Shown: positions 12,266-24,658, numbered from the stretch's first letter. The stretch: 64,000 bases of DNA from Adiantum capillus-veneris (GCA_014529385.2 CM043942.1:110788141-110852140), one strand, 5' to 3'. Notes: generated from the sequence alone by a model not told the origin. Translations and numbers: made by a program.

Positions 12266-12780
12266 TGTATACGTTCATTTTTTGGGTTTTGTTTTTTGCC
12301 ATTGGGGGCTTTTTGGCCATTGGAGGTTTTTGCTTGTGTAGGCTTTTGAGCCATTGTCTTGTTGCTGAAGTCCATGCCGGCAGTGTGTTGGTTGTATACG
12401 GTATTGCATATGCGAGCAGGCTATTCTCTACTATCTCTTGGCGTCAGTCCCCCTTCCCCCTTCTGTTCTTTGCTTGCGTGCGTGTGTTTCTGAGCATCTG
12501 TAGGCGTGTGTGCTCCCCCGAGATTTATCGTGCAAAGAGAGATAGAGAGAGGCTGTGTGGTTGTGGAAGGATGTGAATTGAGCGGAGCGGAGTAATTGTG
12601 TCTGTCTGGTGCATTGCAAGACGTGTGTGTGTATGGCTGTGTGTAAGCGGTGGTTTGCTTGAAGGTAGTGTCGAGTTTTGAAGGTGAACTCTAGTGGATT
12701 GGGGTGTTGTGTATACCCTGGGCTATAGTGAGGCATTGTGTTGTGTGTTGGGTGTGTTCCCCTTTCCCTCTCTCCATCGT

Positions 12781-12893
12781 GTTGCTTACATTACGTGTTC
12801 GAGGCTGTGAGGCCACCAATGAGGGTGCTAGTGGAGTCTCGTGTTGCTTCCATTACGTGTTCGAGGCTGTGAGGCCACCAATTAGGGTTTCCC
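12781..12893 (+). repeat. 62-bp tandem duplication
   Basis: Units starting at 12781 and 12843 share ATTACGTGTTCGAGGCTGTG and the following GAGGCCACCAAT. They differ by a few bases. Confidence 0.85.
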
Positions 12894-13299
12894 CTCCTCA
12901 AATAACTACTTGGGCTTCTCCAATGAATTTCTAAAGATTCCATGAAATAATCAAAGTGTCAATTTAGGGTTTTTAACAGGTTGCATCTGTGTAATCATTA
13001 GGAAGTGAATGGGGTATATGAGGGCTTCTTTATTTGGCAATTTAAGGGAATACTTAAAGCTTGAGTCAAGCTTGACCAAGCCTAAAAGAGAGGGAAAAAA
13101 GGCCTATGGTGAGATTAAAAAAAATGCCATTTCCATATTTTGTATTCCTTCTATTTACTAACCCAAAACAGAGGTGGGTAAATGATTTTTTTAGAATGTC
13201 TTTATTCCACCCCTCTCCTCTCTCTCTCTCTAACATATAAAACACTCTCTCTCACTAAGATCTCATTAAAGGAAGCACTTTTCATCCCCTCTGCCAAAA

Positions 13300-14843
13300 A
13301 AGAACTTTTCTCTATTGGATGATCCATCCAAAGTTGGCATTGCTAATATGTTGTGCCAGAAGTATTTCAATGAGCTAAAGAGAATTGTGTTTCCTCAGGA
13401 GATGATGGAGGTGTGTGATAGTGCAGGAATAAGATCCAAGGCCTACAAAGCTTTGTAGAAGGAGGATACAACTTGGATGAATGAACACTGTTGTTCATAG
13501 CCAACAGAGGCATGGGCGGGTAGAGGCATGCTTACCAACAGAGAGGAGCTCAAGGAGCACCTCAACAGCCAAAGGGACCCTACTACAAGTGTGGCAGAGA
13601 TCATTGGCAAGGGACTGTCCTCATGATGAAATCATTAGAGTCAATGCGTATTGCACTGAGTGTGGAATTACTCACTTGATTCCTGATTGCCATAAGAACC
13701 CAAGCAAAGGATCAAAAACTACTTTGAACCTGCTAGAAGCAGTGCCATCCAGTGGGGGATCAGAAAATGAAACAGTAATACCTATTCAGGTAGTCACACG
13801 GGCACAAGCTCAAAGAAGGACAAACGAACCCATAATTGAAGAGCCAAAGACCGATGCCCCTAGTGTAGAAATGAAAAATCAATGAAGCACTTGGAAAGCT
13901 AGAAAGGCTCGTATGAAAGCCAGGAAGGAACGAGAGCAAACAACTCTATCCGAGGAGCTAAAACACACAAAGGATAGATTGGAGCGATTAGAGGATCTAA
14001 CTAGTTTAAGTTCACACACTACTGCAACCATAGGGCCCAAGGAAATAGTGGAACCCAAAACTGCAGGATCGGGAGGATCAGTACTGGTAGAAAAAGTAAA
14101 TGAGCAGCTTGACGCACTTTTAAAAGCATATGAAGCCAGACTCAAAAACAACCAAACCAAGAGCAACGATAAATGACTTATCCATATGTGGAACTAGAAA
14201 AATAGAGGTTGGAAATGTGTAGGAAGATGATTGAAACAACCCAATCTTTGATAGAAAACCCACCTAGTAAACCTGCAAGTTGGCACGAGGTGCCAGCTCC
14301 AACCCCTATCACACCAACTCTAGAGAAACAAGCGGGCACAATGGAGGGACTCATGACTGCCTCAAAGTCTAAGCGAGAACCTATCATAGTGCCAAATACA
14401 ACTGATAAGACATTTGATGGTTTCCAACCTAAAACATTGGCGCGGATGGATAAAGAGTGTGACAGTTTAGATGACCTGTGGAAGCAAATCCAGGAAGCAA
14501 ATGAAGCTACAAGGTGAACCACCAACTAAATCGCGCTGAGAAGGAGAAAAATGAGATCTTACCTCCCATTGAAGAATTTGAGGCAAGATCACAAATGAAC
14601 TTTGATATGCATTCACAAGAGGTGGACCAGGTGTCAATTAGCTTGGGGCAAAGCCAACCTGACTCGCTAAAAACTCTACCCTCTTACCTAGGGGAGTATG
14701 AAGCTAAGGCTGAAGTGAGAGCAATCCCATCCCAAAGACGTTCTCCCAACAAAATAATGGATTCACAAGGGTTGATTGAGTTAGTGTCCATCCCGGTGGC
14801 ATGCACAGTCACGTTAGCTGAACTTCTGAGCTTATGACCAAAC
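13300..14843 (+). pseudogene. Gypsy element A: gag relic
   Basis: Broken gag ahead of a protease. Two zinc-knuckle segments are visible: the first (around 13590-13625) is split by a frameshift, the second (CTECGITHLIPDC, about 13650-13690) has spacing C-x2-C-x3-H-x4-C, one residue short of the usual retroviral knuckle. Downstream, the 13913-14176 segment is rich in Glu/Lys and looks helical. The coding signal then moves through at least two other frames (14209-14517, 14514-14837) before entering the protease frame. Gag would package element RNA. No LTR or primer site could be identified upstream. Confidence 0.65.
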
Positions 14844-15552
14844 ATGTGGACCACAGTAGGAAAATGCTTAGAAAAATTTGGGGTAAAAGTCCCTACCTCG
14901 AGAATTCAAGAAGGGATCAGAGAATTGGACAAGCCTCAACTGAACACTAGGCCTGTACCTTTAAACAAGGTTAGAGAATATTGTGAGGGAGAAGATGGAA
15001 ATACCACACTACTAGTAGAATTCCAGGGAGTAGTCGCCAAGGCTATTCTCGACAGTGGAGCGGGAGTCGCTATCGCCACGAAAGAAATCTAGAAAAAATG
15101 GGGAAAACCGGCTTTGAGAGCAACCAGAATGAAATTACAACTGGCAGATGGGTTCATGGAAAAGCCTCTAGGAATTTTAGAAAAAGTAATTGTCACCTCT
15201 TGTGGAATCGAGTATGAGCATACATTTGCAATAGCTGATTTCGGCAAAAAGATCAATTATGAGATCATCTTGGGAAGACCGTTCATGAGACAATTAAAGA
15301 TGGTACAGGATTGGGGTTATGACCACATATACCTCAGGTGTGGGAAGACTACAACCAAAATATACTTAAAAGACCATAGTTACAAAGATGTGAACCAGAC
15401 ACCAGTGGAAGAGTTTGATTCGGCTACGTTGGCAGGGTCCGAACTCCCAGCATGGTTAGGGCAGAAAAAAGAGCTATGCATGTGTGGAGCTTCACATTGT
15501 GGGAGCTTGAAAAGAGAGGAATGCATCTTAGAAAGAGTTATGAAGATGCATT
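14844..15552 (+). pseudogene. Gypsy element A: aspartic protease
   Basis: A retropepsin-like domain. The catalytic loop reads AILDSGAGVAIA (about 15040-15075) and the C-terminal landmark is EIILGRPFMRQL (about 15265-15300), followed by MVQDWGYDHIYL. An in-frame TAG at 15090-15092 splits it; the frame continues on both sides. It lies between gag and RT, the normal Ty3/gypsy position, and would cut the polyprotein in the particle. It ends at 15552, overlapping the acidic linker that is read in another frame. Confidence 0.8.
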
Positions 15553-16366
15553 AGAACCTATGGAATGGGGGCACATACTAGCAACGTTGGACGTCTGTGC
15601 CATTACAGATAGCCCAACAACAAAATTTTGTGATAAGGACGGCTATGTTGTGCTACCCTATTACATGGTAAACCTTGTACCAATAGGAGATGAGAATGTA
15701 GACTCACCAGAACAAGAAGAGTTTTATGACTCCTCTGAGCATCTGGAATTAAGTAACGATGCAGATAACGAGTGTTCAGACAACTCAAGCGAGAGTAGGG
15801 AAACAACCGCAGATATCAAGTTTTATGATTTTGTAAATCAGCACCCTAGACGACCAAAAAGAGCAAAAAACAAGGTTAGAGAAAACCTGATGCTCAGGAT
15901 AGAAGACAAAACGCACTATCTAATGCTAGCCAAGGCAGAGGATTATGTAAAAGACAAAATATCAGGGAGATTCTCAAGAGTTCGAGGGAAAAGGACACAT
16001 GAGGACATAAAACAAGCAAAGAAAACTAAAACGGAAACAAATTCAAGAAAATCTCAACAATCAAAACGTGAAAAAACAAAAGATCCCGAGTGGACCAAAA
16101 TGGAGTGCAAGAAGAAATACCAAGAACTTAAACGATTGTTACAAAAGGTATGGACTACTGACGCAGAAAGTGAAGGTAAGGAGGATTCAGAAAAAGAAAA
16201 CATGAAAGTACCATCCCACTATTGGAAATTCACCATCCAAGACAGAAAAATCATAATGACACCACCAATAAGGGAAAAAATAAACCAGGAATCTTACGAT
16301 GGATCGAAATTGCAAAACAAATTGACCTCGCTGCGCCAGGTGAAGAGCCTCAGCCTGTCTATATAG
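15452..16366 (+). pseudogene. Gypsy element A: acidic/basic linker between protease and RT
   Basis: About 300 codons open in a frame shifted from the protease. The first part is acidic and Ser-rich (about 15690-15800), the second is very Lys/Arg-rich (about 15840-16130). No catalytic motif was recognised. Such linkers join protease and RT in some plant gypsy elements. Its reading frame differs from RT, which continues in another frame from about 16222, so at least two frameshifts have occurred. Confidence 0.55.
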
Positions 16367-17709
16367 CAACTGATTTAGGGCCTGAAGAAGAAGAAATGCT
16401 AACACAGCTTCTCAAGAAGTATAAAGCTATGTTTGCATGGTCTTACAAAGACCTCAAGGGAGTTGATCCATCAATATGCCAATAGACAATTCCGTTAAAG
16501 TCAGATGTCAAACCAAGCAAACAACGTCCTTACACATATAATGACACATTTGCTCAACGAATCAAAGAAGAGATTGACAAGCTGAAGGATGCCGAATTCA
16601 TCTATGAAATCGAGTATACAGATTGGGTGTCACCCATTGTGGTGGTCCCCAAAAAGAATGGAAAGTTGCATGTGTGTGTGAACCTCAAAAAGGTAAACGT
16701 AGCAACAATAAGGGATAATTATCCCTTGCCAATCACAGAACATGTGCTTAAGAGGGTAGCGGGAAAAAAAGCCTATTCATTTCTGGATGGGTTTTTGGGG
16801 TACAACCAATTGGCAATTTCAATAGAGGATCAACACAAAACTACATTTGCCACAGAATGTGACATATATGCGTATAGAGCTATGCCTTTTGGCCTAACCA
16901 ATGCCCCAGCCACCTTCCAAAGGTTAATGACTCATGCATTCAAAGAATACCTAAGAATATTCTTAGAAATATATATGGATGATCTCTCTGTCCACTCTCT
17001 TATTCGAGAAGAACACATTGACCATTTACAAAAGGTATTTGAGAAGCGCAGAACATATCGAATCTATCTCAACCCAGAAAAGTGCATTTTTATGGTAAGG
17101 CAAGGCCGCATCTTAGGACATATTGTCTCAAGAAATGGCATAACTACTGACCTAGACAAAATTAGAGTCATAGTAGACTTGCCCAGGCCTACTAATGTCA
17201 AACAAGTACAATCTTTCATGGGACATTGCAAATATTATCGAAGATTCATATATATGTATGCAGTCATTGCACAACCACTATATCGATTATTAGTCAGTTT
17301 CGAATGGACTGAGGAGTGTGAAACTTCATTCAAAGAGCTTAAGGGAAACCTTGTATCAGCACCTGTATTTAAAGCACCAGATTGGGAAAAGATATTCCAT
17401 GTTCACATTGATTCCTCTGCATACGCAATTGGGAGTATTCTGGCTCAATCAGGAGATGGAACAATGGATTTCCCAGTTTGTTATGCAAGCCGACAACTAA
17501 ATAGTGCAGAAAATAACTACACCACCACTGAAAGAGAGGGATTAGGAATGATATATGCTATAAAGAAATTTCATCATTATTTACTTGCAAACAAATCTGT
17601 GTTCTTCACAGATCATCAAACTCTTATGTATCTAGTAAATAAACCATGCAATACTGGGAGAATTGTGCGCTGGTTTATTATATTGCTAGAATTGACTTCA
17701 CAGTGGTAG
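16222..17709 (+). pseudogene. Gypsy element A: reverse transcriptase and RNase H
   Basis: Open in one frame except for a TAG at 16483-16485. RT landmarks in order: YKAMFAWSYKDLKGVDP (about 16420-16470), VSPIVVVPKKNGKLHVCVN (16629-16686), FLDGFLGYNQLAI, MPFGLTNAPATFQRLM, and the catalytic IYMDDLSVHS (about 16966-17000). The connection (KYYRRFIYMYAVIAQPLY) and RNase H follow, with its first catalytic Asp in VHIDSSAYAIG (about 17402-17435) and TTTEREGLGM. RT copies the element RNA in the particle. A frameshift near 17690 separates the RNase H end, which resumes one frame over. Confidence 0.9.
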
Positions 17710-18150
17710 TTAAAAAGGGTAAAACGCATCTACGAGTGGATCATCTTTCAAGGCTACACAACGGGGAAGCTCCTAAAGGAATCGATGATGACATACCTGA
17801 TGCTTATCTTTTCAATATTGAAATGATACCAAATGGTCTTAGAAAATTGTTAGCATTCTTTCCTTTGGAGGTAGATTTGATAAAAAGGAGGAAGGATCTA
17901 CACAACAAGCATTTCGATAAACAAAAAACTTTCAATTGATTGCGGGACGAATATACCACCTAGGCTCGGAAAAAGTTCTACGCTTATGTATAAATCCAGA
18001 GAAATTCGAGTGTTATCTTGAGAAAGCACACATCCAAGACTGTGTATTTCATTGTTCAACAATGAAAACAGACCAAAGATTGAAACCCTTAGGAGTATAT
18101 TGGCCAACTATGTATGTTGACACACATGCTTATGTTAGCAAATGTATTAT
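17646..18150 (+). pseudogene. Gypsy element A: RNase H end and integrase N-terminus, truncated
   Basis: The RNase H C-terminus (KGKTHLRVDHLSRLHNG) appears here after the frameshift. A second shift near 17936 leads into an integrase zinc-binding region (LEKAHIQDCVF... GVYWPTMYVDTHAYVSKC, about 18020-18145), in which the HHCC pattern is only partly kept. Similarity stops right after the Cys codon at about 18144, so the integrase core of element A is missing and unrelated DNA follows. Confidence 0.75.
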
Positions 18151-20880
18151 ATTGATAGCCGTTTTTTGGCTTTCCATAATTGCCATAGTAAGCTACCTCA
18201 CCCTACCAAAACCACCCAAACACTGTAGCTATCCCTACCATTTCATTGTACATAGGCGTGTGTGAGTTAGGGGGCTTTTCCCATATCTTCTTAAAATCCT
18301 CATCTAGCTAGTCACTGGGCTAGTTAAGTCAAAAAAATAAATAAAATCAAAAAAATAAAATATATTATGGCCCATTTGTGTGTAAATATTGCATTGTATA
18401 TATGGCTTAAATATAGGGATTTTTTATCATTATTTTGATATATTTATTTAAATATTTCTACTTAGGTGTGTGTTTTATTAAACCTATGTACACCTTCTTT
18501 CATCCTCTTACACCATAAGTATATTTTTTGCCAATATGTACATACTCTAACCTTATATTTTTCCTTTATACAAATCACTCCCACTTTTTTACCCTCACCC
18601 TCGTAAAAACAAAAAATTGATTTCTACTCATTGTCACGTTTATTATATTATTTACTTGCATACTTTTTCCTCTTTCACCCAAAATAATTCAAAGAGGGAC
18701 CATATCATATGATTCCAATATCTTTCCATATCCATAACTCCTCCATATTTTTATTATTATTTTTACTCATTATTCTAACACCATGTGCTCATTGAGCTAA
18801 AGTCCATGAATAGTCCATACACTAGTCCCACCATGTATATATTTCTTTATTCACCAATAATTCTCCTCCATGCATGTGTCAAGGGAAACTTGGATGCTTT
18901 GTATTATAATATGACAAAGGAGGGGCTCACTCTTGGATGCATTGTACAAATTCAACAAAGGAGGGGGCCACTAAAAGACTTTTGCAGGCATAAAAAACAG
19001 GCTTTTTGGTGAGAATTTTGGCACCTATCTCCACTCCGAATTTGGAGCGGTGGTCAAAAGAGAAAATGTAGCCCACGCTCTGAATAATCACATCAATTTT
19101 TTTCATGATTTTTGGAGCTACCAACGGTGAGCTATGATTTTTTGAGTGGACCCCAGTCTGCCCACTTTTCTCACAAGTAGCCCTTAGTTTTCTCTCATCT
19201 TTCCATACTTCTACACACACACACACACACACACATTCCTCTCAATCCCTCACTCAAACCTGCACCTTCAATGGTTTCTCTCACCTTCTTCACCATTAAC
19301 CTCCCCACTTACTTCTATAGCTCTCATATGAGCTCTCCATGTACATACACCATCTCTATGCCTCTCTCTATTATCTCCAAAGTACAATTCCATCTTAACC
19401 CTTATATATATACATAAATTCAGCATGTGTACCATGCTTAACCTCTGCAAATCAAAAGATCTCATCAACGGAATTACCATTTTCATCACGAGAATCAACC
19501 TTGGCGGCGGTGGCGTAAAGAAGGGAAGACGAAGAAGAAAATCGATAGTCATTTTGAGAACCTACACAAGTAAGTCCAAAACTTCTTCAAGCTTCACCAT
19601 CACAAGGATTTGCTCACTTCATTCAACCATCTTACTTCAACCAACCACCTCATTCTACCCATTGTAAATGTAACATTAACTTTCTAGCGATTACTAACAC
19701 TAACCACTAACATACTAACACAAAATAGCATTGACCTAACCATAAAAGACACCTCACCTCAAGACATGTACAAAGTAACTCTCTCTCTCTCTCTCCCTCT
19801 CTCTCCCCTTTTCCTTAAAACTCTACTTTCACCTTATTCACCATCAATAATGCTCTCTTTTGAGCCCACACCCATGACTCAAGCAGACAAAGACGGCCCG
19901 CAATGTTTTGATATTCAAAAAAATCATAATCCTGATTTGTTAGCTTGTAAATTAGGATTTCCAATAATCTTCATGAGGGGTCTCCAACCTATAAATAGGC
20001 CCCTCTCCTTCTTGTAAAACAACCTCCAACATCTCACATAGCACCCCAATACTCTATGCGTGAGGAGAGACTTAGGTGTAGCAACCACTTGTGAGCTTCA
20101 CTCTTGGTGTGAGAGAAGCCTTCAAGCTACACATTGCAAGTGAGAGAGCATGAGTTCCACAAATCTCAAAACCACTATTGTATATGCTCCTTCATCATCA
20201 ATAAATTGAGGTTTGGTGCATCAAAGGCGTGATTCGACGTTCAAATCTTCGTCCTTCCATTTGTGCAATATGGTTTGGTGAATTCAAGGTGACTTGTGTA
20301 TTTTGAGTTTTTATCGGTTGATCTTGATTTTAGAAAGTGTTTTAGTGTGTTTTTCATTGCCAGTTTTGTGTCCATTGTAAGAGGGTATTGTGGTGAGAGG
20401 TCTCCCACACCCTAAGACACAGTGTGTGTGTGTGTTTTGGCAATGATTAGCAATCACTAAGCATTGAGTGAGTTTTTGTACAAGCTCTACGATAGCAACC
20501 TAATGAACCATCTCCATTTGCAAGTCACAAATAAGGTATTACGCAAGATCCATTCCTCTCTCTCTTTCCTTTTCTCTAGCTCTCTCTGGTCCATTTTGTG
20601 TGTGTCTTGGTGTGAAGTTGCTTGTGTGTGTTGTGTGGTGCATCTTCTTGGTTGTACCAAAATCTCTCTTGCGTCCTAGTTCGCATACCATAACTAGGTG
20701 GTGCCCCTATCTTGTTTGGGTTTGGCTGTGGGTTTGTTGTTGTGTTGTGCTTGTGGTTGCCCCAGCCCCAATTGAGCAACACGGGAGCCTTGAGGGGTGT
20801 TTAGAGGTCGCCTCTCTTGTTGCCCGCCCCGGACCGCCTCAATATGTAGTGCCAAACGACCGGTGGTTCACGTGACATTG
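18151..20880. other. Gene-free stretch between two gypsy fragments
   Basis: No coding sequence was recognised. The stretch is AT-rich, with an (AC)n run at about 19212-19235, a (CT)n run at about 19780-19804, a TATA box at 19989-20000 and AATAAA at about 20200. The TATA/AATAAA pair suggests LTR-like or promoter DNA, but no direct-repeat partner was found. Confidence 0.45.
19989..20000 (+). promoter_or_regulatory. TATA box
   Basis: CTATAAATAGG matches the plant TATA consensus closely and is followed about 200 bp later by AATAAA. No gene starts downstream; an LTR-derived promoter is the likeliest source. Confidence 0.4.
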
Positions 20881-22090
20881 TTTCAGGTAACCATTGCACC
20901 TGCATGGAGTCAATATATCATTGATTTCTTAACAACAAGGACATTTCTTGAAAACACAACAAAAGCACAACAAAGGGCTATAGAGTTGGAGGCTCGAGAC
21001 TTTAATTTAATTGAAAATCAACTCTACAAATGAGGAAAGGACAATCAACTTAGAATCTGTGCAAGTGAAAGTGAATACCTGCTGATTTTAGAACATGCAC
21101 ATGGAGGAATAAGTGGAGACCATTTTTCAAGCGATAAGACGGTAAAAGTTGTCTTAACCGTGGGGATATGGTGGCCTACATTGCACATGGATACTGAGGA
21201 ATTTGTAAAGCGTGTGACGCTTGTCAGCGCACTAAAGTGCCGATAAAAAGAGATGAGATGCCACTACGTCCAATAATGGGAGCACGGGCATTTACAAAAT
21301 GGGGAATTGATTTTGTGGGGCCTATTTCACCCCCTGCGTATCGAACCCATACCAAATGGGCTGAAGCCAAAGCGACACAAAAAGCAGATGCAAGGACCAC
21401 TGCACAATTTTTATATGAGAACGTCTTTGTAAGATACGAATTATTGTCAGTGATCGAGGAACACATTTTCTTAATGACGTCATTGAATGCCTGCTAGAGG
21501 AATTCATGGTCATACATAAAAAATCTGCTCCATATCATCCACAAGAAAATGGACAGGCTCAAGCCACAAATAAAACCCTATGCACTGTTTTGACTCAAAT
21601 TGTATTAGAATCAAGGGCAGACTAGGATCAACAATTACACTCAATACTATGGGCATACAGGGTAGCTAATAAAACATCAATTAAAACAACATCATACAAC
21701 ATGATGTTTGGTCTAAACGCTATGTTTCCCATAGAGTTTTTGATTCCAACTCTACGAGTGGTGAAAAGCTTAGAATGGACAGGACATGAATGCTCTTCAA
21801 GAATAGATGATCTTGAAAAGCTAGATGAACTTCGATTGAGAGCTGTAGCTTTGATCTATGCTCAGAAGAGAAGACAAAAGGAGTTTTTCAACAAGCATGT
21901 GCGCACGAAAGAGTTTAAAACAGGTGATTATGTACTTGTTTATACTTTGAAGCAACATGCCAAAAAACTTAAAAAGCGAGGGATGGGACCCTTTGTGATT
22001 AGTGACTTATCACAAAGCAGAGCCGTCAAACTTGCGACATTGGAAGGTGAAGAAATGTCAAATTGGATTAGTGGTTGTCGGCGGGGTTAA
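20881..22090 (+). pseudogene. Gypsy element F: integrase
   Basis: Element F begins inside pol. An HHCC-like region (LEHAHGGISGDHFSSDKTVK ... IWWPTLHMDTEEFVKR, about 21085-21215) precedes the core with its first Asp in KWGIDFVGPISPP (about 21298-21335). The second catalytic block (around 21450-21480) is damaged by a frameshift; the third lies in HKKSAPYHPQENGQAQATNK (about 21516-21575). The C-terminal part (21701-22090) holds KRRQKEFFNKHV and GDYVLVYTLKQHAKKLKKRG. Integrase would insert element cDNA into the genome. Stops and frameshifts occur at about 21030, 21230, 21500 and 21624. It is not the continuation of element A, because both carry their own integrase N-terminus. Confidence 0.85.
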
Positions 22091-22656
22091 AAAAGTATCA
22101 TTTACCACTAACACAGGATATGCTTCAAAAAATCCATCATGAAAAACAACGAACAAAGGAGAAACAGAGGGTAAGAGAAGAAGCACAAATAGAAGCAAAA
22201 GAACGCATTGCAAAAAGAAGGCTTCTACGACAAAAAAAACAAATGGGATCACCATTGAGAATAAATGCTATTCAATTAACGAATTTTAATGATGACACAG
22301 TGGATCCCATAATCGCAGTCAAAGTGGGTAACAACCACGTTGAATCGACGGCGTTGCTTGATTCAGGAGCTCAAGCAAATTTAATTTCTGGCAAATTTTA
22401 TAAACAGCTCAAGCTTGAAGAACAACTCCATCCTACTCAACAAGCACTAGAAAGCAGTACATCACATTCATTAAGCATGTTGGGATGGACGATATTGCAT
22501 GTACAAATACGTCAATATGTTTATTCCCACAAGTTTTATGTGGTTGAGGATTCGAGCACACTACATCCAATGATGTTGGGACAACCATGGCAGAAAGAGT
22601 ATAATGTGCAGATAGATTGGAGTTCGAATACGGTCAAAATTCAACAAGCACAATAA
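22075..22656 (+). pseudogene. Gypsy element F: protease-like domain after integrase
   Basis: This reading frame overlaps the end of integrase by one frameshift. Its first residues (LKKYHLPLTQ) look like the normal integrase C-terminal tail, so integrase and this segment were probably one polyprotein. A very basic, Glu-rich stretch (about residues 20-60) leads to a retropepsin-like domain: the catalytic loop STALLDSGAQANLIS (about 22345-22390) and the late landmark MMLGQPWQKEYNVQIDW (about 22570-22620). Ty3/gypsy protease normally lies before RT; a protease-like domain after integrase is unusual. It could be a true second protease, a duplicated domain or a captured clan-AA protease. Catalytic activity is unproven. 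Confidence 0.7.
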
Positions 22657-23414
22657 CACCAGGTGGTAGCATTTGCTCAGACAACCCGGAAGAACCAGAT
22701 AACGGTGCCACAATCAGATAAAGAGCAAAATAGATGGGTGCCACTTAACCAGCAAAAGATACCTACGAAGGATAACCACGAAACCGCCCATCGTACTCAC
22801 TCAAAAAATGAGACACCATAGGCGACAATGAATAGATCCAGGTCAGTGATACGCAAACAACAGGTATGGGTACGGAAGGATGGAAGTGAACGAGCCTACA
22901 AACCACAGTGCAATAGTAGACGATCTCTGAAAAACAATGTTAAACAAACACCAAACAGGGCCATAAAACAGATCTGGATATCAAAAAACATGCTCAATTG
23001 CCAACTACATGAGACACGCATTTGGATCCCCAAAGCGATGCTACAGGAACTCCCTAAAGTACAAGCAACACAAGCAGCCAGGAAATCCCTAAATTCGACA
23101 TTAGGAAATCGATCTATGTGGGTGCCAATCAAAAGAACCGCAAAAACAACCAAAGAAGAGGCCATAAACCTCCAAACGCCTCCAAATCAAAGCTACAAAT
23201 GGCAATCAAAAAAGAAAAATATTATGGCCACATCGGACAAGACACTCCCATCCAAGGAGATCACAACGGCAATATCTACAGTAGCGGCAAACCAAGCCAC
23301 TTTCCCAAAGAAGACTATCAAACAACGAGCGACAGAATTACAACTTTTAATTGCAAAGAAAATCTGCCAACCAAACCAGGAACAAATAGGAAACCTCAGC
23401 GTCGAATGCCAATA
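22657..23414 (+). pseudogene. Gypsy element F: C-terminal tail with spaced W-[VI] motifs
   Basis: The frame of the protease-like domain stays open after TAA (22654-22656), with one TAG (22819-22821). The protein is strongly basic and Gln/Asn/Lys-rich. Six Trp residues recur in similar surroundings: RWVPLNQ, VWVRKDG, IWISKNM, IWIPKAM, MWVPIKR and YKWQSKK, with Trp codons at 22735, 22867, 22975, 23023, 23119 and 23200. No named domain was recognised. It could be a nucleic-acid-binding tail. The TAA may be the natural end of the polyprotein, in which case this would be a separate or untranslated part. Confidence 0.45.
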
Positions 23415-24658
23415 AGCATCTTGCTTATACCCTCCTCTCGTACCGCATTAATTTTACCATGCATTGACTGAGTATGCATCAGGTAGGGCCACGTTACAAG
23501 GCCGCACATTAGCACGCTTTTTAACCCATGCACTGCAAATACCCCGAAGTGATACCTTGTCGTCTGGGAGGACTCCGATTAGGAGGGGCGAGGCATTCTC
23601 AATGCTAACCCAATGATCGTAAAAAGCAGCAAAAGGGCATGTTTTGACTACTTTTGAGGGATTTACGTTTGATTGCAAATTTTTTTGGACTAACCTAAGT
23701 ACATATTCCCTTATACAGCATTAATCTACAGATATATGAGGCCAAACGCCAAATTGAGGCCTATAGGTGTGTGTATATATGTAAAAATTGCCATTTTTTG
23801 GACAAAATATTGATAAAACGGAGAAATCAGGCCATAAAAATTACATGTGAGTGTACATAGTGTGTCAAGGTGAGGTTTTTGATTTGATATAATTTTTGGG
23901 GTTTTTTCGGGTTGACCTTGCTATTTTTTTTAATTTTACTAATTACTGGTAGAAAAACTTCAAAAATACAAAAAGCAGTTGAAAGGTGAACGTAATGAAA
24001 AACAAAAAAGATGGGGATGATGAGTGACTATAAGATAACCCAGGGTACAGTGTGGGTGCAATTATGAGAATGAAGCGGGCGGCAAACGGGAGTCCAAATG
24101 AGGAACTTTTCGAGTCTAAACCCCGTTCGCAAAAAGTTAGAAGCACATGTCAAATTTCATGAAAAATGGTTTGGGGACCCCCATTATAAGATTTTTTCAC
24201 CCAAGTTAGATCTTATTTCTATTATTTCACTTGTGAGAGAGAGCTCTAGCCACCTAGAGCGCACAGGACTCCGAGCAGCTGATACGCCACGCACAGGCAC
24301 CCGACGACCACCAGATATGAGAGGTAGACTCAACACCTTATACTCTTCGTGTATATTTGATGTTTTGTCGCCAAGACTAGCATAGAACTCCAATGGGGTT
24401 TGCAGGGTAGAGGCCTGTAAGCATAGGTAGCCACCTAACGGCTAACCCGATACCAACAAGGCTTCATAGGAGGTTTACCCTAGCCTAGGAGACCAATCTT
24501 GGATGCCCAAAGGAGGCAAGAACGCAACGGAAAAAACCCTAACATCTCAAGCCCTGCAAGAGGCCACAAAGAGGAAAATCCGGAAAAAGTGACCTGAATG
24601 ATACCAAAACTCATGGGTAGGAGCTTCTCGACGAGCTCTACAAGGCTACATAGACCAC
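23415..24658. other. Gene-free stretch, probable 3' end of element F
   Basis: No coding sequence recognised. A purine-rich GATTAGGAGGGGCGAGGC at 23577-23594 could be a polypurine tract, in which case a 3' LTR would start near 23595, but no second LTR copy was found to prove it. Confidence 0.3.

Larger units (their letters stand above)
10300..13290 (+). other. Gene-free region, possible decayed LTR
   Basis: No protein-coding sequence was recognised. The part near 11000-11120 resembles 40940-41090, which lies in the 3' LTR of gypsy element D (shared pieces: GCGGTTTATA/GTGGTTTATA, AGGCTCCA/GGGCTCCAGA), so this may be a related, decayed LTR. A TATA box (CCTATAAAAGG, 12255-12265) lies in it. The 20-mer GGGTGCTAGTGGAGTCTCGT occurs at about 10936 and 12823. 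Boundaries could not be set and no primer site is seen before element A. Confidence 0.35.

Noticed and set aside
17936-22090. A single gypsy element spanning A and F
   Set aside because: Both parts carry an integrase N-terminal region with different wording, so they are fragments of two elements.
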